Of a stretch of DNA of 64,000 nucleotides, positions 1 to 9,563 are shown in pieces (the stretch's first letter is position 1; every line of letters starts with the position of its first letter). The stretch lies in assembly GCF_004011695.2 (NCBI RefSeq), contig NC_082415.1:248001-312000 (forward strand), written 5' to 3'. Below the pieces are notes generated by a model. The model was not told the DNA's origin, ran no database searches, and saw nothing but the letters and a program-made list of their open reading frames with translations. This DNA is from Ascochyta rabiei. Lineage: Eukaryota; Ascomycota; Dothideomycetes; Pleosporales; Didymellaceae. The position numbers and the translations under genes were made by a program.

Positions 1-153
1 TTTAATTACCTAGAGCGCAAGCTGTATCGCAGCTTCTCTTAAGGGCGTAGATTGATGTTGTTGTTAAGGCATTGCGTGGTAAGGTGGAGGTTTGGTGTGG
101 TCTTGGCAGAGTGATCCGCTCACCCGTTTAATCTGCTCACCTGTGGAGTACGT
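1..153. mobile_element. Right end of an ACGT-ended TIR DNA transposon
   Basis: The segment ends in GGAGTACGT followed by TA (154-155), after which gypsy-A gag sequence starts abruptly. Read on the reverse strand it begins ACGTACTCCACAGGTGAG and then repeats a GGTGAGC-GAT motif. The fold-back element at 28779-29212 begins ACGTACTCCACGGGCGAG and also carries a duplicated subterminal motif, so the two ends are related. This fits a Tc1/mariner-superfamily element that duplicates TA. Only one end lies in the window, so size and coding content are unknown. Confidence 0.55.
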
Positions 154-606
154 TATTATAATACAGATACTAGTAAATAGGAAATTTTTACTAATAACAG
201 AGGACAACTGCTAGAAGACCTAGAGTCTAGTCTAGAGGATAATAATAACTGTGTTGTGCCTCTAATTTATGTAGTAACACCCTACTAGGACGCCTAGACA
301 GGCAAAGAAGCATAGTACTACTCTAACAACAACTAGCAAAAGATAGACAACCTGCTAGACACCTTAGGATAAGAGTTTAACTAAATTAGCGCCCTACTAA
401 CACGCAAACGAGAACGTATAGCTTAACAACGCTAGAAGCGTAATAATAAAGAAGGATATTACTAAATGTGTTAGGAACTTGTTAGTCCTATAGAAGGACC
501 TAAAATTGCAGAAATAAAACTAGAACTCTAACAGCTTGTTTACTAGTTTAGAAAAGAAATTAACAATAGCAAATAGTTTGCTAATAATTTAGAAGAAGCT
601 AAAGAC
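154..606 (+). pseudogene. Gypsy-A0 gag remnant, left half
   Basis: Aligns with gag of gypsy-A1 (about 8385-9032) but lacks about 200 bases near position 336. It covers the stretch after the CCHC knuckle, including the acidic LEDLES region, and carries many TAG/TAA codons at Gln or Trp positions. It stops at AAAGAC (601-606), where an inverted gypsy-A LTR begins. The same gag sequence resumes at 21154, so the two pieces look like one old copy split by a large nested insertion. Confidence 0.75.
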
Positions 607-1089
607 TGTTGAAGTTGTACTTTAGTTAAAGACCGTAAGCACTAATTCTATTTGTTCTTGGGGATAAGTACTGGTAGATTAGTTAGGGTTATTAACTAAG
701 CAAAGCTTGTAAAGATAGAATGTACTAAATAGTACAGAGTAGACTGTCTAGTTTAAGCGCAGGTTAAGATTCTAAAGACAAACTTAATTAATAAGGTTAA
801 ACACAAACTATAAGGGTTATATTTCTACTAGCTATAGACTAAGAAGATATAATGCTTATTAATAAGCAACTAGGGTTAGTCTAATAAAATACATAAGGGT
901 GCTTATAGATAAGCATATTATACTGTACTTATTAATAAGCAGTTATATATATTATACTTGTTAACAAGCAGTTATATAAAACCCTTTCTGTTCTATCCTT
1001 CTCTACTATTTGTTCCTTTAGGGCAGAGTTAGGAGTCTTAGTTAGCTGGTACTTATGTTTGTGCTGTGCCCTAGCACAGGATTGTAACA
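607..1089 (-). repeat. Gypsy-A LTR (reverse strand)
   Basis: 483 bp with TG...CA ends, homologous over its full length to the LTRs of gypsy-A1. In reverse orientation it reads from TGTTACAATCC to CTTCAACA. The adjacent 1090-1124 holds the inverted polypurine tract (CTATCCCCCC on the plus strand) and a few bases of internal sequence before copia-1 begins. It is therefore the 3' LTR of a reverse-strand element whose body is no longer contiguous. Left flank AAGAC (602-606) nearly matches AGGAC at 21154-21158. Confidence 0.85.
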
Positions 1090-1124
1090 CTATCCCCCCT
1101 TTCTATTTAGTTTGTCCTTGAACT

Positions 1125-1292
1125 TGTTAAATGAAAGGTATTGGAGAAATTGGTCAGGCGATATACCTGCCAAGAAACCATGCAGAGGCCCCTACTAGAA
1201 CCTAGATAAGACAAAAATCACCCTTATATAGAACAACAACAGAACAATAATACATTATTATTAACTTATTACTATTACTATCTAATCTAATA
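1125..1292 (+). repeat. Copia-1 5' LTR
   Basis: 168 bp, starting TGTTAAATGAAAGG and ending CTAATA, where the final CA has become TA. Homologous to 6217-6381 along its length, including the conserved CCTGCCAAGAAACC segment. Confidence 0.85.
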
Positions 1293-1306
1293 ATTAAGAG
1301 TCTTAC
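1293..1306 (+). other. Copia-1 primer-binding site (tRNA-Lys half)
   Basis: ATTAAGAGTCTTAC abuts the 5' LTR. Its complement GTAAGACTCTTAAT resembles the anticodon arm of fungal tRNA-Lys(CUU) ending just after the anticodon loop, one mismatch from the yeast sequence as I recall it. Copia-type elements are known to prime from a tRNA cut in the anticodon stem-loop. The same 14-mer sits next to the 5' LTRs of copia-2 and copia-3. Confidence 0.55.
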
Positions 1307-4300
1307 TACTGCTACAATAAGCGCCAATAACAAGTAAAATAGCAACTAGCTAAAGCTAGAGGGATGCAACAGTTATTCTTACTAACTTAAGTAAATAGAT
1401 CTCCTAGTATTGCTAACTTAAGATGTAATGTAAAGCTCTAGAAATCTAGGATATTATAGACCTAGAAGGCAACACTTAACTACGCGCAAAGCCTATTTAA
1501 CTACTACCTCTACTTATCTTAGAATACAAACTAGCCTCTGCTCTAAGGAGAACTTAGGTATCCTCCTTAACACAAACTATAAGGGGTAATACGCGCATAA
1601 CTACATAAGAATTAATTAACCTTATTAATACCTTTATAGCAATAACTAATACCCTAATATAATACTTAGAACTCTTAGTAGAAGGAAAGGAAGCATACAA
1701 CAGCAAGGCGTAAAAATTTAAATTAATTTTTAACTTATACAAAATATATAAGTAAAACTACTAAAATAAATAGAAATTTATAGCTATAATAATAAAACAC
1801 TTAAATACTATAGTTAGCTTTTATCTATAAGTAAGCTGCTTTAAAAAACACAGTACCCTATAGACCTAGATTACAAATATGTAGGTAGCAGTAGGAGTAG
1901 ATCTTAATAACAAGATTAGAAGGGTATAAGAAAGATACTATAAAGTACTAAAGCCTATAAGAGTTCTATAAAATTAGGAACTATAGCTTAGTAAATATAA
2001 CTAAGCTTTGACATATATAGAAGCCCTTAAAATAGGGGACATAATATAGAGCAAGCTAGTAATAGATAACTTTCTAAAAGTAGTCTTAACAATTACCCTA
2101 GTATGGATAGCAATATTTACTAGTGTAGGAAGCAACTAAAGCAATATAGAAAGAAGATAGATAATAAAACTCTTCTATAAGTATATAAGCCTAGTCTATC
2201 TAACATAAGGTAGAATAAAAAGTGCCTTTATAACAGATAGTAGAGCCTTTATAGCAAGCAGTAAATCTAACTTAAATACACAGAGAGACGCCTTAAGTGT
2301 GCAAATTAGAGCGCTATCTGCAGCCCTAAACTAAAGGCAATTATAGCGCAAAATAAATGCGTCTAGCAATAGGTCTAAGTAGTTTTAAAGAAGGAATACA
2401 GCAGAGGCTGTAGATATATATCTAGCTTAGAAACAGCGCTATTTTATTAGTAACTGCTACTATATTAATAACAATTTAGAAACCCCTAAGTAGTTTAAAC
2501 TAAATTAAAATATTATAAAGCTAGTACAGTAAAAACTTTACTATAAGCTAAACTTATAAAGAACAATAAACAAACTAAATACAAGTTTAAAGAAACCCTG
2601 CCTAGTAATAATAAACTCTTAGTTAATTACTCAATATATTATGAGTTCTTAAACACTAGACAAGATTATTAAGTAACTAGATAGCTAAGAAATTGCTTAG
2701 GTTAATAAAAGTAGTATAAAAGCAGCATATAGCAAAGGTAATTAAGGATATCTACTAAAGGAGGCATTTCTCCTAGATTCTAGCTTAACTACGCATATCT
2801 ATAATAACCTCTTAAGGCTTAGAGACGTACGCTAGCTAGCAATAGAAGACTATATCTAGAATAGGAACTCTAAGGTCTAGATATAAGGATATAGTACTGT
2901 TAATATATTAGTAGAGGGATCTTAAGGCAAATAGGTACTACGCTTAGACAATGTTGCGTTAAGCCTAGATTTCCTCTGCAACCTAGTATTATTTAGGCTA
3001 CTCTAAAGACAAGGAATATAGTAGGATAACTAAGAAGTTCTAACAACGCTATGTTAAAGAAACAGCAACATTATAGCTATCCTAACAGAAAGCTTTAGAT
3101 AGTAGGTTATTAAACAACTAAATATAGCTATAGCAGCACTCTATATACGTATAAATTGCAATAGAAGATTACTATAGAAAGTAACAGCTATAATATAGCA
3201 TAAGAGGCTTAGATATCTAGGACTATCTGTAATTAAGTACCTAGTATATTAATCTAAGGGGGTAAAGATTAAAGGGATTATAATAGTGCAATGTAATATA
3301 TATAGATAATTAAAATTAAAGCGTTAAATATAAAGAACCCTATAGTTAAATAACAAAGGCCTTAGTAAATAAATAGCTATAGACTCCTGTAAATATAAAG
3401 CAGGAAGCTTTAATAAGGAAAATAGTTAAATGCTTATTACCTGCTAACACTCTTTGTACGTGTAGGACTTCTATTTTAAGAATAACAGGCCTGTAAGATC
3501 TATTATCCGTCTACTTAGTATCTTTGTCCAGTTCTTAAAGAAACAGTTTAATATTATAGTTAAGGTAATTAAGACAGATAACAAAATAATTACAGTTAAA
3601 TAAGAGGTTAAGAGATAGTGCATATTACTCTTAATAAGCCTTAAGCCTTCTACTTTAGACATATAAGCTTAAAATAGATAAGCTAAACGCTTAGGGGGTA
3701 TAATAAAAGAGAAGGTATATATAATTTAACTAGACGCAAATATACTATAGGACCTCTAGCTAGGAATTACTAGAGCAGCAGTATACCTATACAATTAGAC
3801 GCTAAATTCTCTAAATAAGAAGAGATTACTGTATAAAATATTCTTTACACGCATAGCTGCTATAAAAAGCATAGTTACTAGACCTTAAAAACTAAACTAG
3901 GCTTACTTAAGAGCATCTAGATGTAAACCATTTGCTAAATCTAATAACACCTATTAAAGAAAATATAGGCTATAAAAACTAGACCTAAAAGCATAGATTA
4001 GATACTTAGTAAAATGCCAGTCTACTAACATATACCAAATCTAGGTCCTATTAATAGCTAAAGTAATTAGGACCTGTAATATAGTGTTTAATAAAGAAAT
4101 AATATTTAATAGCAAAGTAGAGGATATTATAGATAACCTTATGCATAACACATTAGAGGAAATAATAACTTAAATTAGTAAAGTTAAACTTCTAGCTATA
4201 CATAGCTATATATTTAAAACTAAAACGTTCTATAAAGATAAAATAATGCAGGAGAACACTCTGCGTGGTAAACAGCCTTGATATTATTAAGGCAGAAAGA

Positions 4301-6160
4301 TTGTAGAGGCATACCTAACGCCTCTACTAACCCCTCTGCTAGCAGCATTCCTAACTAAATAGATAAGCTATAATAAGACAACATACTAACTTAAACAAGA
4401 CTAAAGGAAGGCTAATAACAACACTGTAGGCAGCTGCATTTATAGCAGGCACTAAGGTAGGACACTTTAGTTAATATAAAGGAAAACCTTTTGATAAAGC
4501 TTAATTAAAGAGGATTATATTAAATGGAATTAAATTATATTAGAACAAACTCCTGCTATTACCTACAGCATACTTCAAGCTAGAGGAGCACCCTCTCTAT
4601 AAGATGTTTAAATAAGCAGAAAATAAACACCTATAAAGCTACAAATAAATAGAATTATAGACTAAAGTTCTAGCAGCTCTAGTTTAGAAGTCTAGATAAT
4701 AAAACCTTAACTGTATATTAGTCTATATATACAAGTTTAATAGATACTACTACTTTAATATGTATAAAGTAAGGCTTATAGTTAGAGGACACTAATAATA
4801 TTATATTACGTTATAAGACACGTATACAGCAACACTTATAGGCTAATTACTTAGAATACTAATAGCAATTGCTATAAAATATAATCTTAAATTAAAATAA
4901 TAGGATGTTATAAATGCGTTTGTCTATACAGCTATTAACTGCAAAATATATATAAGGATGCTAAGAGGATACTAGAAGACAGGCACCTTACTAAAGGTAT
5001 AAAAAGCCCTATACAGACTCTACATCTCCCCCCTACTATAGCAGAGGAACTTTACATCAATATTAGCTAGAATTAGATTTAAATAAGTACTATAAGAGCT
5101 ATAGTGTATAATTAAGGATAGAATAATTATCTTCTTTTATAAAGACAATTTTATAATTACATACCACCTAAAGCACAAGTAAGAGGCAGATAATACTATT
5201 AAATAGATATGGGAGCAATACCTATACACTAGAGAAGACAATATTTAAAAGTTCCTTAGTGTAGAAGTCTAACGTAATAGATAGTAATAGATAATTTAAT
5301 TGTTATAAGCCGCATACGTTAACAGGATTAGTTAATTACTAACTAGATAGGATATAAGGCATAATACGCTAATGTCTAGAATTAAACTTAAGCCTAGGAA
5401 CAGTCTAGCTAAACTACTAGAGATTAATTAATATTAGCAAAAGATTAGATCCCTGTTGTTTATAGAAATAACTACCTAACCTAATATAGCGTTTGCTACG
5501 TTATAACTTATACGCTTTCTAGTTAACCTAAGTAATAAACACTAAGACGCTGCTAACTAAGTGCTTCTGTACCTTTAGAAGATAAGAACTTTGTTACTTA
5601 ACTTTAGACAGGGTAAAAGACCTAAAGTTGCAAGCAACGTATTATTTGCTAACAACACTGTAGACTAAAAGAGTTCCTAAGGATACGCTATTAAGCTATT
5701 TAGAGGACTTATTACCTAGAGAGCGAGTAAACAAGATACTGTTACAACGTTAACCACTAAGGCTAAGCTCCTAGCACTGTCTTAAGTAGCCAAGGAAGTA
5801 ATATTTACCTCTTAACTATTAAAAGAGCTTTAGGTAACCCTTAGTAATCTAGTAATAATAATTAAATGCAATAATTTGTAGGTAATATGTCTAGTTACTG
5901 CAGACATTACTAAGATATAAACTAAACTTTAGTATATTAATATACACAACTACTAGTTATAATAAGAAATTAACTACAAAATAATTAAAGTAGAATATAT
6001 CCTATCTAATAACATAATTGCAGATAGATCTACAAAGTTATTGCTAATTAGCAAATAGGCTAGCTTTCTTAATTATTTAGGACTTGTTAAGGGCTAGAAG
6101 GGTATATTAAGGGATATCCTGCTTAGAAAGATGTAAGAGTAACTAGAGGACCTTATATTA
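1307..6160 (+). pseudogene. Copia-1 gag-pol polyprotein remnant
   Basis: The Ty1/copia polyprotein supplies nucleocapsid, protease, integrase, RT and RNase H. Integrase is recognisable around 3460-4140 (RLLSIFVQFLK, then KTDN, then AAVYLYN). RT shows DVINAFV near 4905, KALYRLYISPLL near 5005 and the active-site box as YKDN at 5138-5149 instead of YVDD. RNase H lies at about 5650-6090 (ANNTVD, KAELLAL). The N-terminal gag/protease part is too degraded for me to place a start. In-frame breaks are mostly TAG/TAA at Gln or Trp. Order integrase before RT confirms copia rather than gypsy. Confidence 0.8.
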
Positions 6161-6216
6161 AAGAGTTAATTAACTAGTTTACGTAGCTTACAATAGGATT
6201 CTAAGCTAAGAGGGTG

Positions 6217-6381
6217 TGTTAAATAAAAGGTATTAGAGAAATAATTTAGGTAATGTACCTGCCAAGAAACCGTGCAGAGGCCCCTACCAGAACCTAGATA
6301 AGATAAAAATCCCCCTTATATAGAACAACAGAACATAAATACATCATTATTAACTTATTACTATTACTATCTAATCTAACA
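6217..6381 (+). repeat. Copia-1 3' LTR
   Basis: 165 bp, TGTTAAATAAAAGG to CTAATCTAACA, with the final CA intact. Directly preceded by the polypurine tract at 6203-6216. Confidence 0.85.
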
Positions 6382-6775
6382 AGCCTAATAAATTACTAGG
6401 TAGTACTAGGAGGTTGTTTAAAGTAAAGAGGCTAGAGGCAAACACTAGTAGGTCTTCTGTTAGGACAGACAATAGAGCTATAGAAGGGTAAAACAACAGA
6501 TAGAGGTAGGCGTAAGCTTAAGGGGACTAAGCTCTTAGAGTAGGGGAGATGTGTAGTAGAGTAAAAGTACAGGGTTAACTAGTAAGGGCTTAGAAGGCTA
6601 TTAGGGTTTAGGTGCACGTAATCATTAGGGGTGTTAACTAGCAAGGGCTTAAAAGGCTATTAGGGATTAGAGGCACGTGATTGTTAGGAGGGTATATTAG
6701 ATAATCTTAGCAAGCTATTAGGGCTTGCTATTAAAGACAACTATATTTTTATATTAAGTAATATTCTTACCTATA
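6382..6775 (+). mobile_element. Gypsy-C 3' end: internal tail, PPT and LTR
   Basis: This stretch is the reverse complement of 38118-38510. It comprises an internal tail (6382-6551) ending in the purine-rich TAGGGGAGATG and a 224-bp LTR (6552-6775) that starts TGTAGTAG and ends CCTATA, originally CCTACA. The left part is cut off by copia-1. The LTR is followed by CTATA and then by a pogo-type transposase frame, so gypsy-C had inserted into a DNA transposon. Confidence 0.7.
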
Positions 6776-6911
6776 CTATACTTAGCTTTAATGTTAGCTA
6801 TAAAGCTAAAGTAGCTGTACATAACCCCTAAATCCTTAAAAAGGGCTTGCTTATAGTTATACTTATAATTAAACTTTACTTTAAGCTCTAATTAATGCTT
6901 AATAAACGTAC
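6776..6911 (-). pseudogene. Pogo/Fot1 transposase fragment, second part
   Basis: Read on the reverse strand this continues the frame of 13909-14070 after removal of gypsy-A1: STFIKH, LELKVKFN, then YNYKQALFKDL and IANIKAKYS. That is the end of a CENP-B-like HTH domain and the linker to the DDE core in Fot1/pogo transposases. The frame is lost where the gypsy-C LTR begins. Positions 6907-6911 are the CGTAC target duplication of gypsy-A1. Confidence 0.65.
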
Positions 6912-7398
6912 TGTTACGATCCTGTGCCAGGGCACGGCACAAACATAAGTACCAGCCAACCAAGACCCCTAACTCCGCTCTGAAGGAACGAACAGTGGAG
7001 AAGGACAGAACAGATAGGGATGTCACGTGACTGCTCGTTAACGAGCATAACACACGTAACTGCTTGTTAACAAGCATAGTACGATATACTTGTCCACGAG
7101 CACCCTTATGTATTTTATTAGACTAAATCTAGTCGCTTATTAACAAGCACTGTATCTCCTTAGTATATAGTTAGGAGAAAAATAACCCTTATAGTTTGTG
7201 TTTAACCTTATTAATTAAGTTTGTCTTTAGAATCTTAACCTGCTCTTAAACTAGACAGTCTACTCTGTACTATTCATTACACCCTATCTTTACAAGCTTT
7301 GCTTAGTTAATAACCCTTACTAATCCAGTAACTGTACTTATCCCTAAGAACTAATAGAATTAGTGCTTACAGTCTTTAACTAAAGTACAACTTTAACA
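6912..7398 (+). repeat. Gypsy-A1 5' LTR
   Basis: 487 bp, TGTTACGATCC to CTTTAACA. It contains short dyads such as CTGCTCGTTAACGAGCA and CTGCTTGTTAACAAGCA near 7033 and 7063, repeated in all full gypsy-A LTRs. I could not place the U3/R/U5 boundaries. Confidence 0.9.
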
Positions 7399-7415
7399 TT
7401 TTAAACACCCCTAAG

Positions 7416-9563
7416 ATGAGTACCTCTACAGGATCCTGTGCTACCCCTAGCAGCTCTAACATAGACGTCGACGTAGACCTACCAGTCTACACCTTAGGCA
7501 TAAACGTTAACAAACCCAACCTTTACTACAGAGACTGCAGCAAGCTTAATAACTAGCTTATTTAATAGGATCTCTTCTTCACCTTCTAAGGCAAGAAGGT
7601 TCCTAAGATTAAACAAGTAGTCCTTACAGCTAGCTACATGCGTAGCAAAGCGTTTACCTAGATTAAGCCCTTTGTACAGCAGTACCAAGCTGGCAAAGCT
7701 CTAGACAATGTAGATGTATAGATAAGAGACTTCAACCTATTTAAAAAGAAGATTAAGCCAATCTTCAGAGTCTCTAACAAACCACACATTGCCTGCCGCA
7801 ACATTCAGAAGATTAAGCAGGACAATTCAGCCGCCAACTACGCCGCGGAATTTCAGCAGCTCGCTGCTAACACTAACTGGGACGATACTGCTCTAATTAC
7901 TATGTTTTAACAAGGATTAAAGCCTAAGGTTAAGGAAGAACTTATGCGCACTAGCGCGAGTACAGAAACCCTTAATAAGCTTATTAACACTGCTATTAAC
8001 ATTAATGTACAACTCTACAAACTTTAGCAGGAACTTTAAGACAATCCTAGAGCGCGCACTACCGTTATTGCTACTAACCAACTGCTACTAAGGAACCAGT
8101 AGCGCAATAACCTGAACTGAGGACAGCAAGGAGGCTGTAACCAGCCAAATACCGGTCGCTGTATTTACAGCAACACTTAGAGTAGATACTACAGACCTGA
8201 AGCAATAGACCTCTTAAACCTTAACAAAGGACCACCTAAGCGATGGAATAAGAAGCCTAGAGGGGGTAAGCAATTAGGAGGTAGTAAGGACTGCTACAAC
8301 TGTGGCAAACCAGGCCACTTTACCAGGGACTGCTAGATAAACAAGGTTCACTGCCAGTTAAATATACTTGCCTGTAATTATAACAACACAGAAGCTAGTA
8401 AATAGGAAATTCTTACTAATAATATAGGACGACTGCTGGAAGACCTAGAGTCTGGTCTAGAGGACGATGACGACTGTATTGTACCTCTAATTCGTGTAGC
8501 AACACCTTACTAGGACGCCCAGACAGGCGAAGAGACGGAGTACTACTCCAACAACAATTAACAATACCACGCGGTAGAATACAAGAGGACCTACAGCAGA
8601 GTCTAAATAGGCAAGAAGTACAATAGGTCCTTCTACAAACAAGGAACGCGTTACTTCACCCCTAATAGTAGAGAATTAATAGTTGTAGAACTAAAACCTA
8701 AAAGCGCGAAGAAGGACGACAGGCTTAACAACATTCTAGCCTACAAGGAAACAGAAGACTACCAGTAGAAGATAGACAACCTGCTAGACACTTCAGGACA
8801 AACACTTAGCTAGATTGCTAAAGCAACGCGCAAACAACAGCGCTTAGCTTAGCAACACTAGAAGCAAGAAGACGAAGAAGCCTATTGCTGAATGTGTTAG
8901 GAACTCGTCAGCCCTATCAAAGGACCTGAGATAGCGGAAATAACACTAGAGCTCCAGGAGCTCGTCCACTAGTTTAAGAAAGAAATTGACAATAGCAAAA
9001 AGTTTGCTAATAACCTAGAAGAAGCTAAAGACTAGCTTTGGTGTAAGTAAGAGATATAGCTCAGCCTAGAACGTATGCGGAAGCAGAAAGAAGAGCTACT
9101 GCTAATTAGCCTACAGCTACAGTATATCCTAGACTACTAAAACCTAAAACATAGAAACCTTACGTGGACAGCATGCTCTAAGGACGGATGCATGATCTAT
9201 TATAACGAGAAGCTTGGTGCAGGATGGTTCCTGGCACAACAAGGCCTCTGTCGCAACTAATGGTACTAGTGTCATAATAACCTGTGTGAACTTCATCTTA
9301 TTAACAAACGCTAGAAAGCACACTTTTCTGGTACAGATAACCTACAGGCTATAATACAAATATAGCTAGTAGTTAACAGGAGTTGCTACAACGCACACTG
9401 CCAGAACTGTCTTAATGCGGACTGCAAGAAACACCGCACTACCAAGGAATACGAAGGGTTCAGTAATAAGAGGACTTTTTTAGGCCAGCGCCTACGAGCC
9501 CTAGGGATTGATCTATTAATAGCATTAGGACTAATTACCTTATTAAACTACCTATCAAACTAA
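7416..9563 (+). pseudogene. Gypsy-A1 Gag, RIP-interrupted
   Basis: Structural capsid/nucleocapsid protein. The ATG at 7416 lies 17 bases after the 5' LTR and opens a frame of about 715 codons to TAA at 9561. Interruptions are essentially TAG/TAA/TGA at Gln, Trp or Arg codons. A CCHC knuckle CYNCGKPGHFTRDC is encoded at 8292-8333. An acidic stretch (LEDLESGLEDDDD) follows near 8440. The C-terminal 130 residues hold a second Cys/His cluster (CSKDGC, CHNNLCELHL, CHC/CLNADCKKH patterns, about 9170-9440) that I do not recognise from ordinary gypsy Gag. The pol frame starts within the 3' end of this gene in the -1 phase. In copy A3 and in A4 the start ATG has become ATA. Confidence 0.85.
9476..9482 (+). 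promoter_or_regulatory. Candidate -1 ribosomal frameshift site T TTT TTA
   Basis: The heptamer TTTTTTA lies in the correct phase of the gag frame (ACT TTT TTA). Slipping back by one base enters the frame that stays in phase through protease, RT, RNase H, integrase and chromodomain to 12826. The A0 copy has TTTATTA here (near 21602), so conservation is imperfect. I see no obvious pseudoknot by eye. Confidence 0.5.

Larger units (their letters stand above)
1125..6381 (+). mobile_element. Copia-1, Ty1/copia retrotransposon, RIP-inactivated
   Basis: Two direct LTRs (1125-1292 and 6217-6381) flank a forward internal region with a primer site just after the 5' LTR, copia-order pol, and a polypurine tract AAGCTAAGAGGGTG (6203-6216) touching the 3' LTR. 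The flanks do not match: GAACT on the left lies in a gypsy-A 3' end, AGCCT on the right lies in gypsy-C internal sequence. The missing target duplication implies that the present element is a recombinant between two copies, or that a flank was deleted. Confidence 0.85.
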
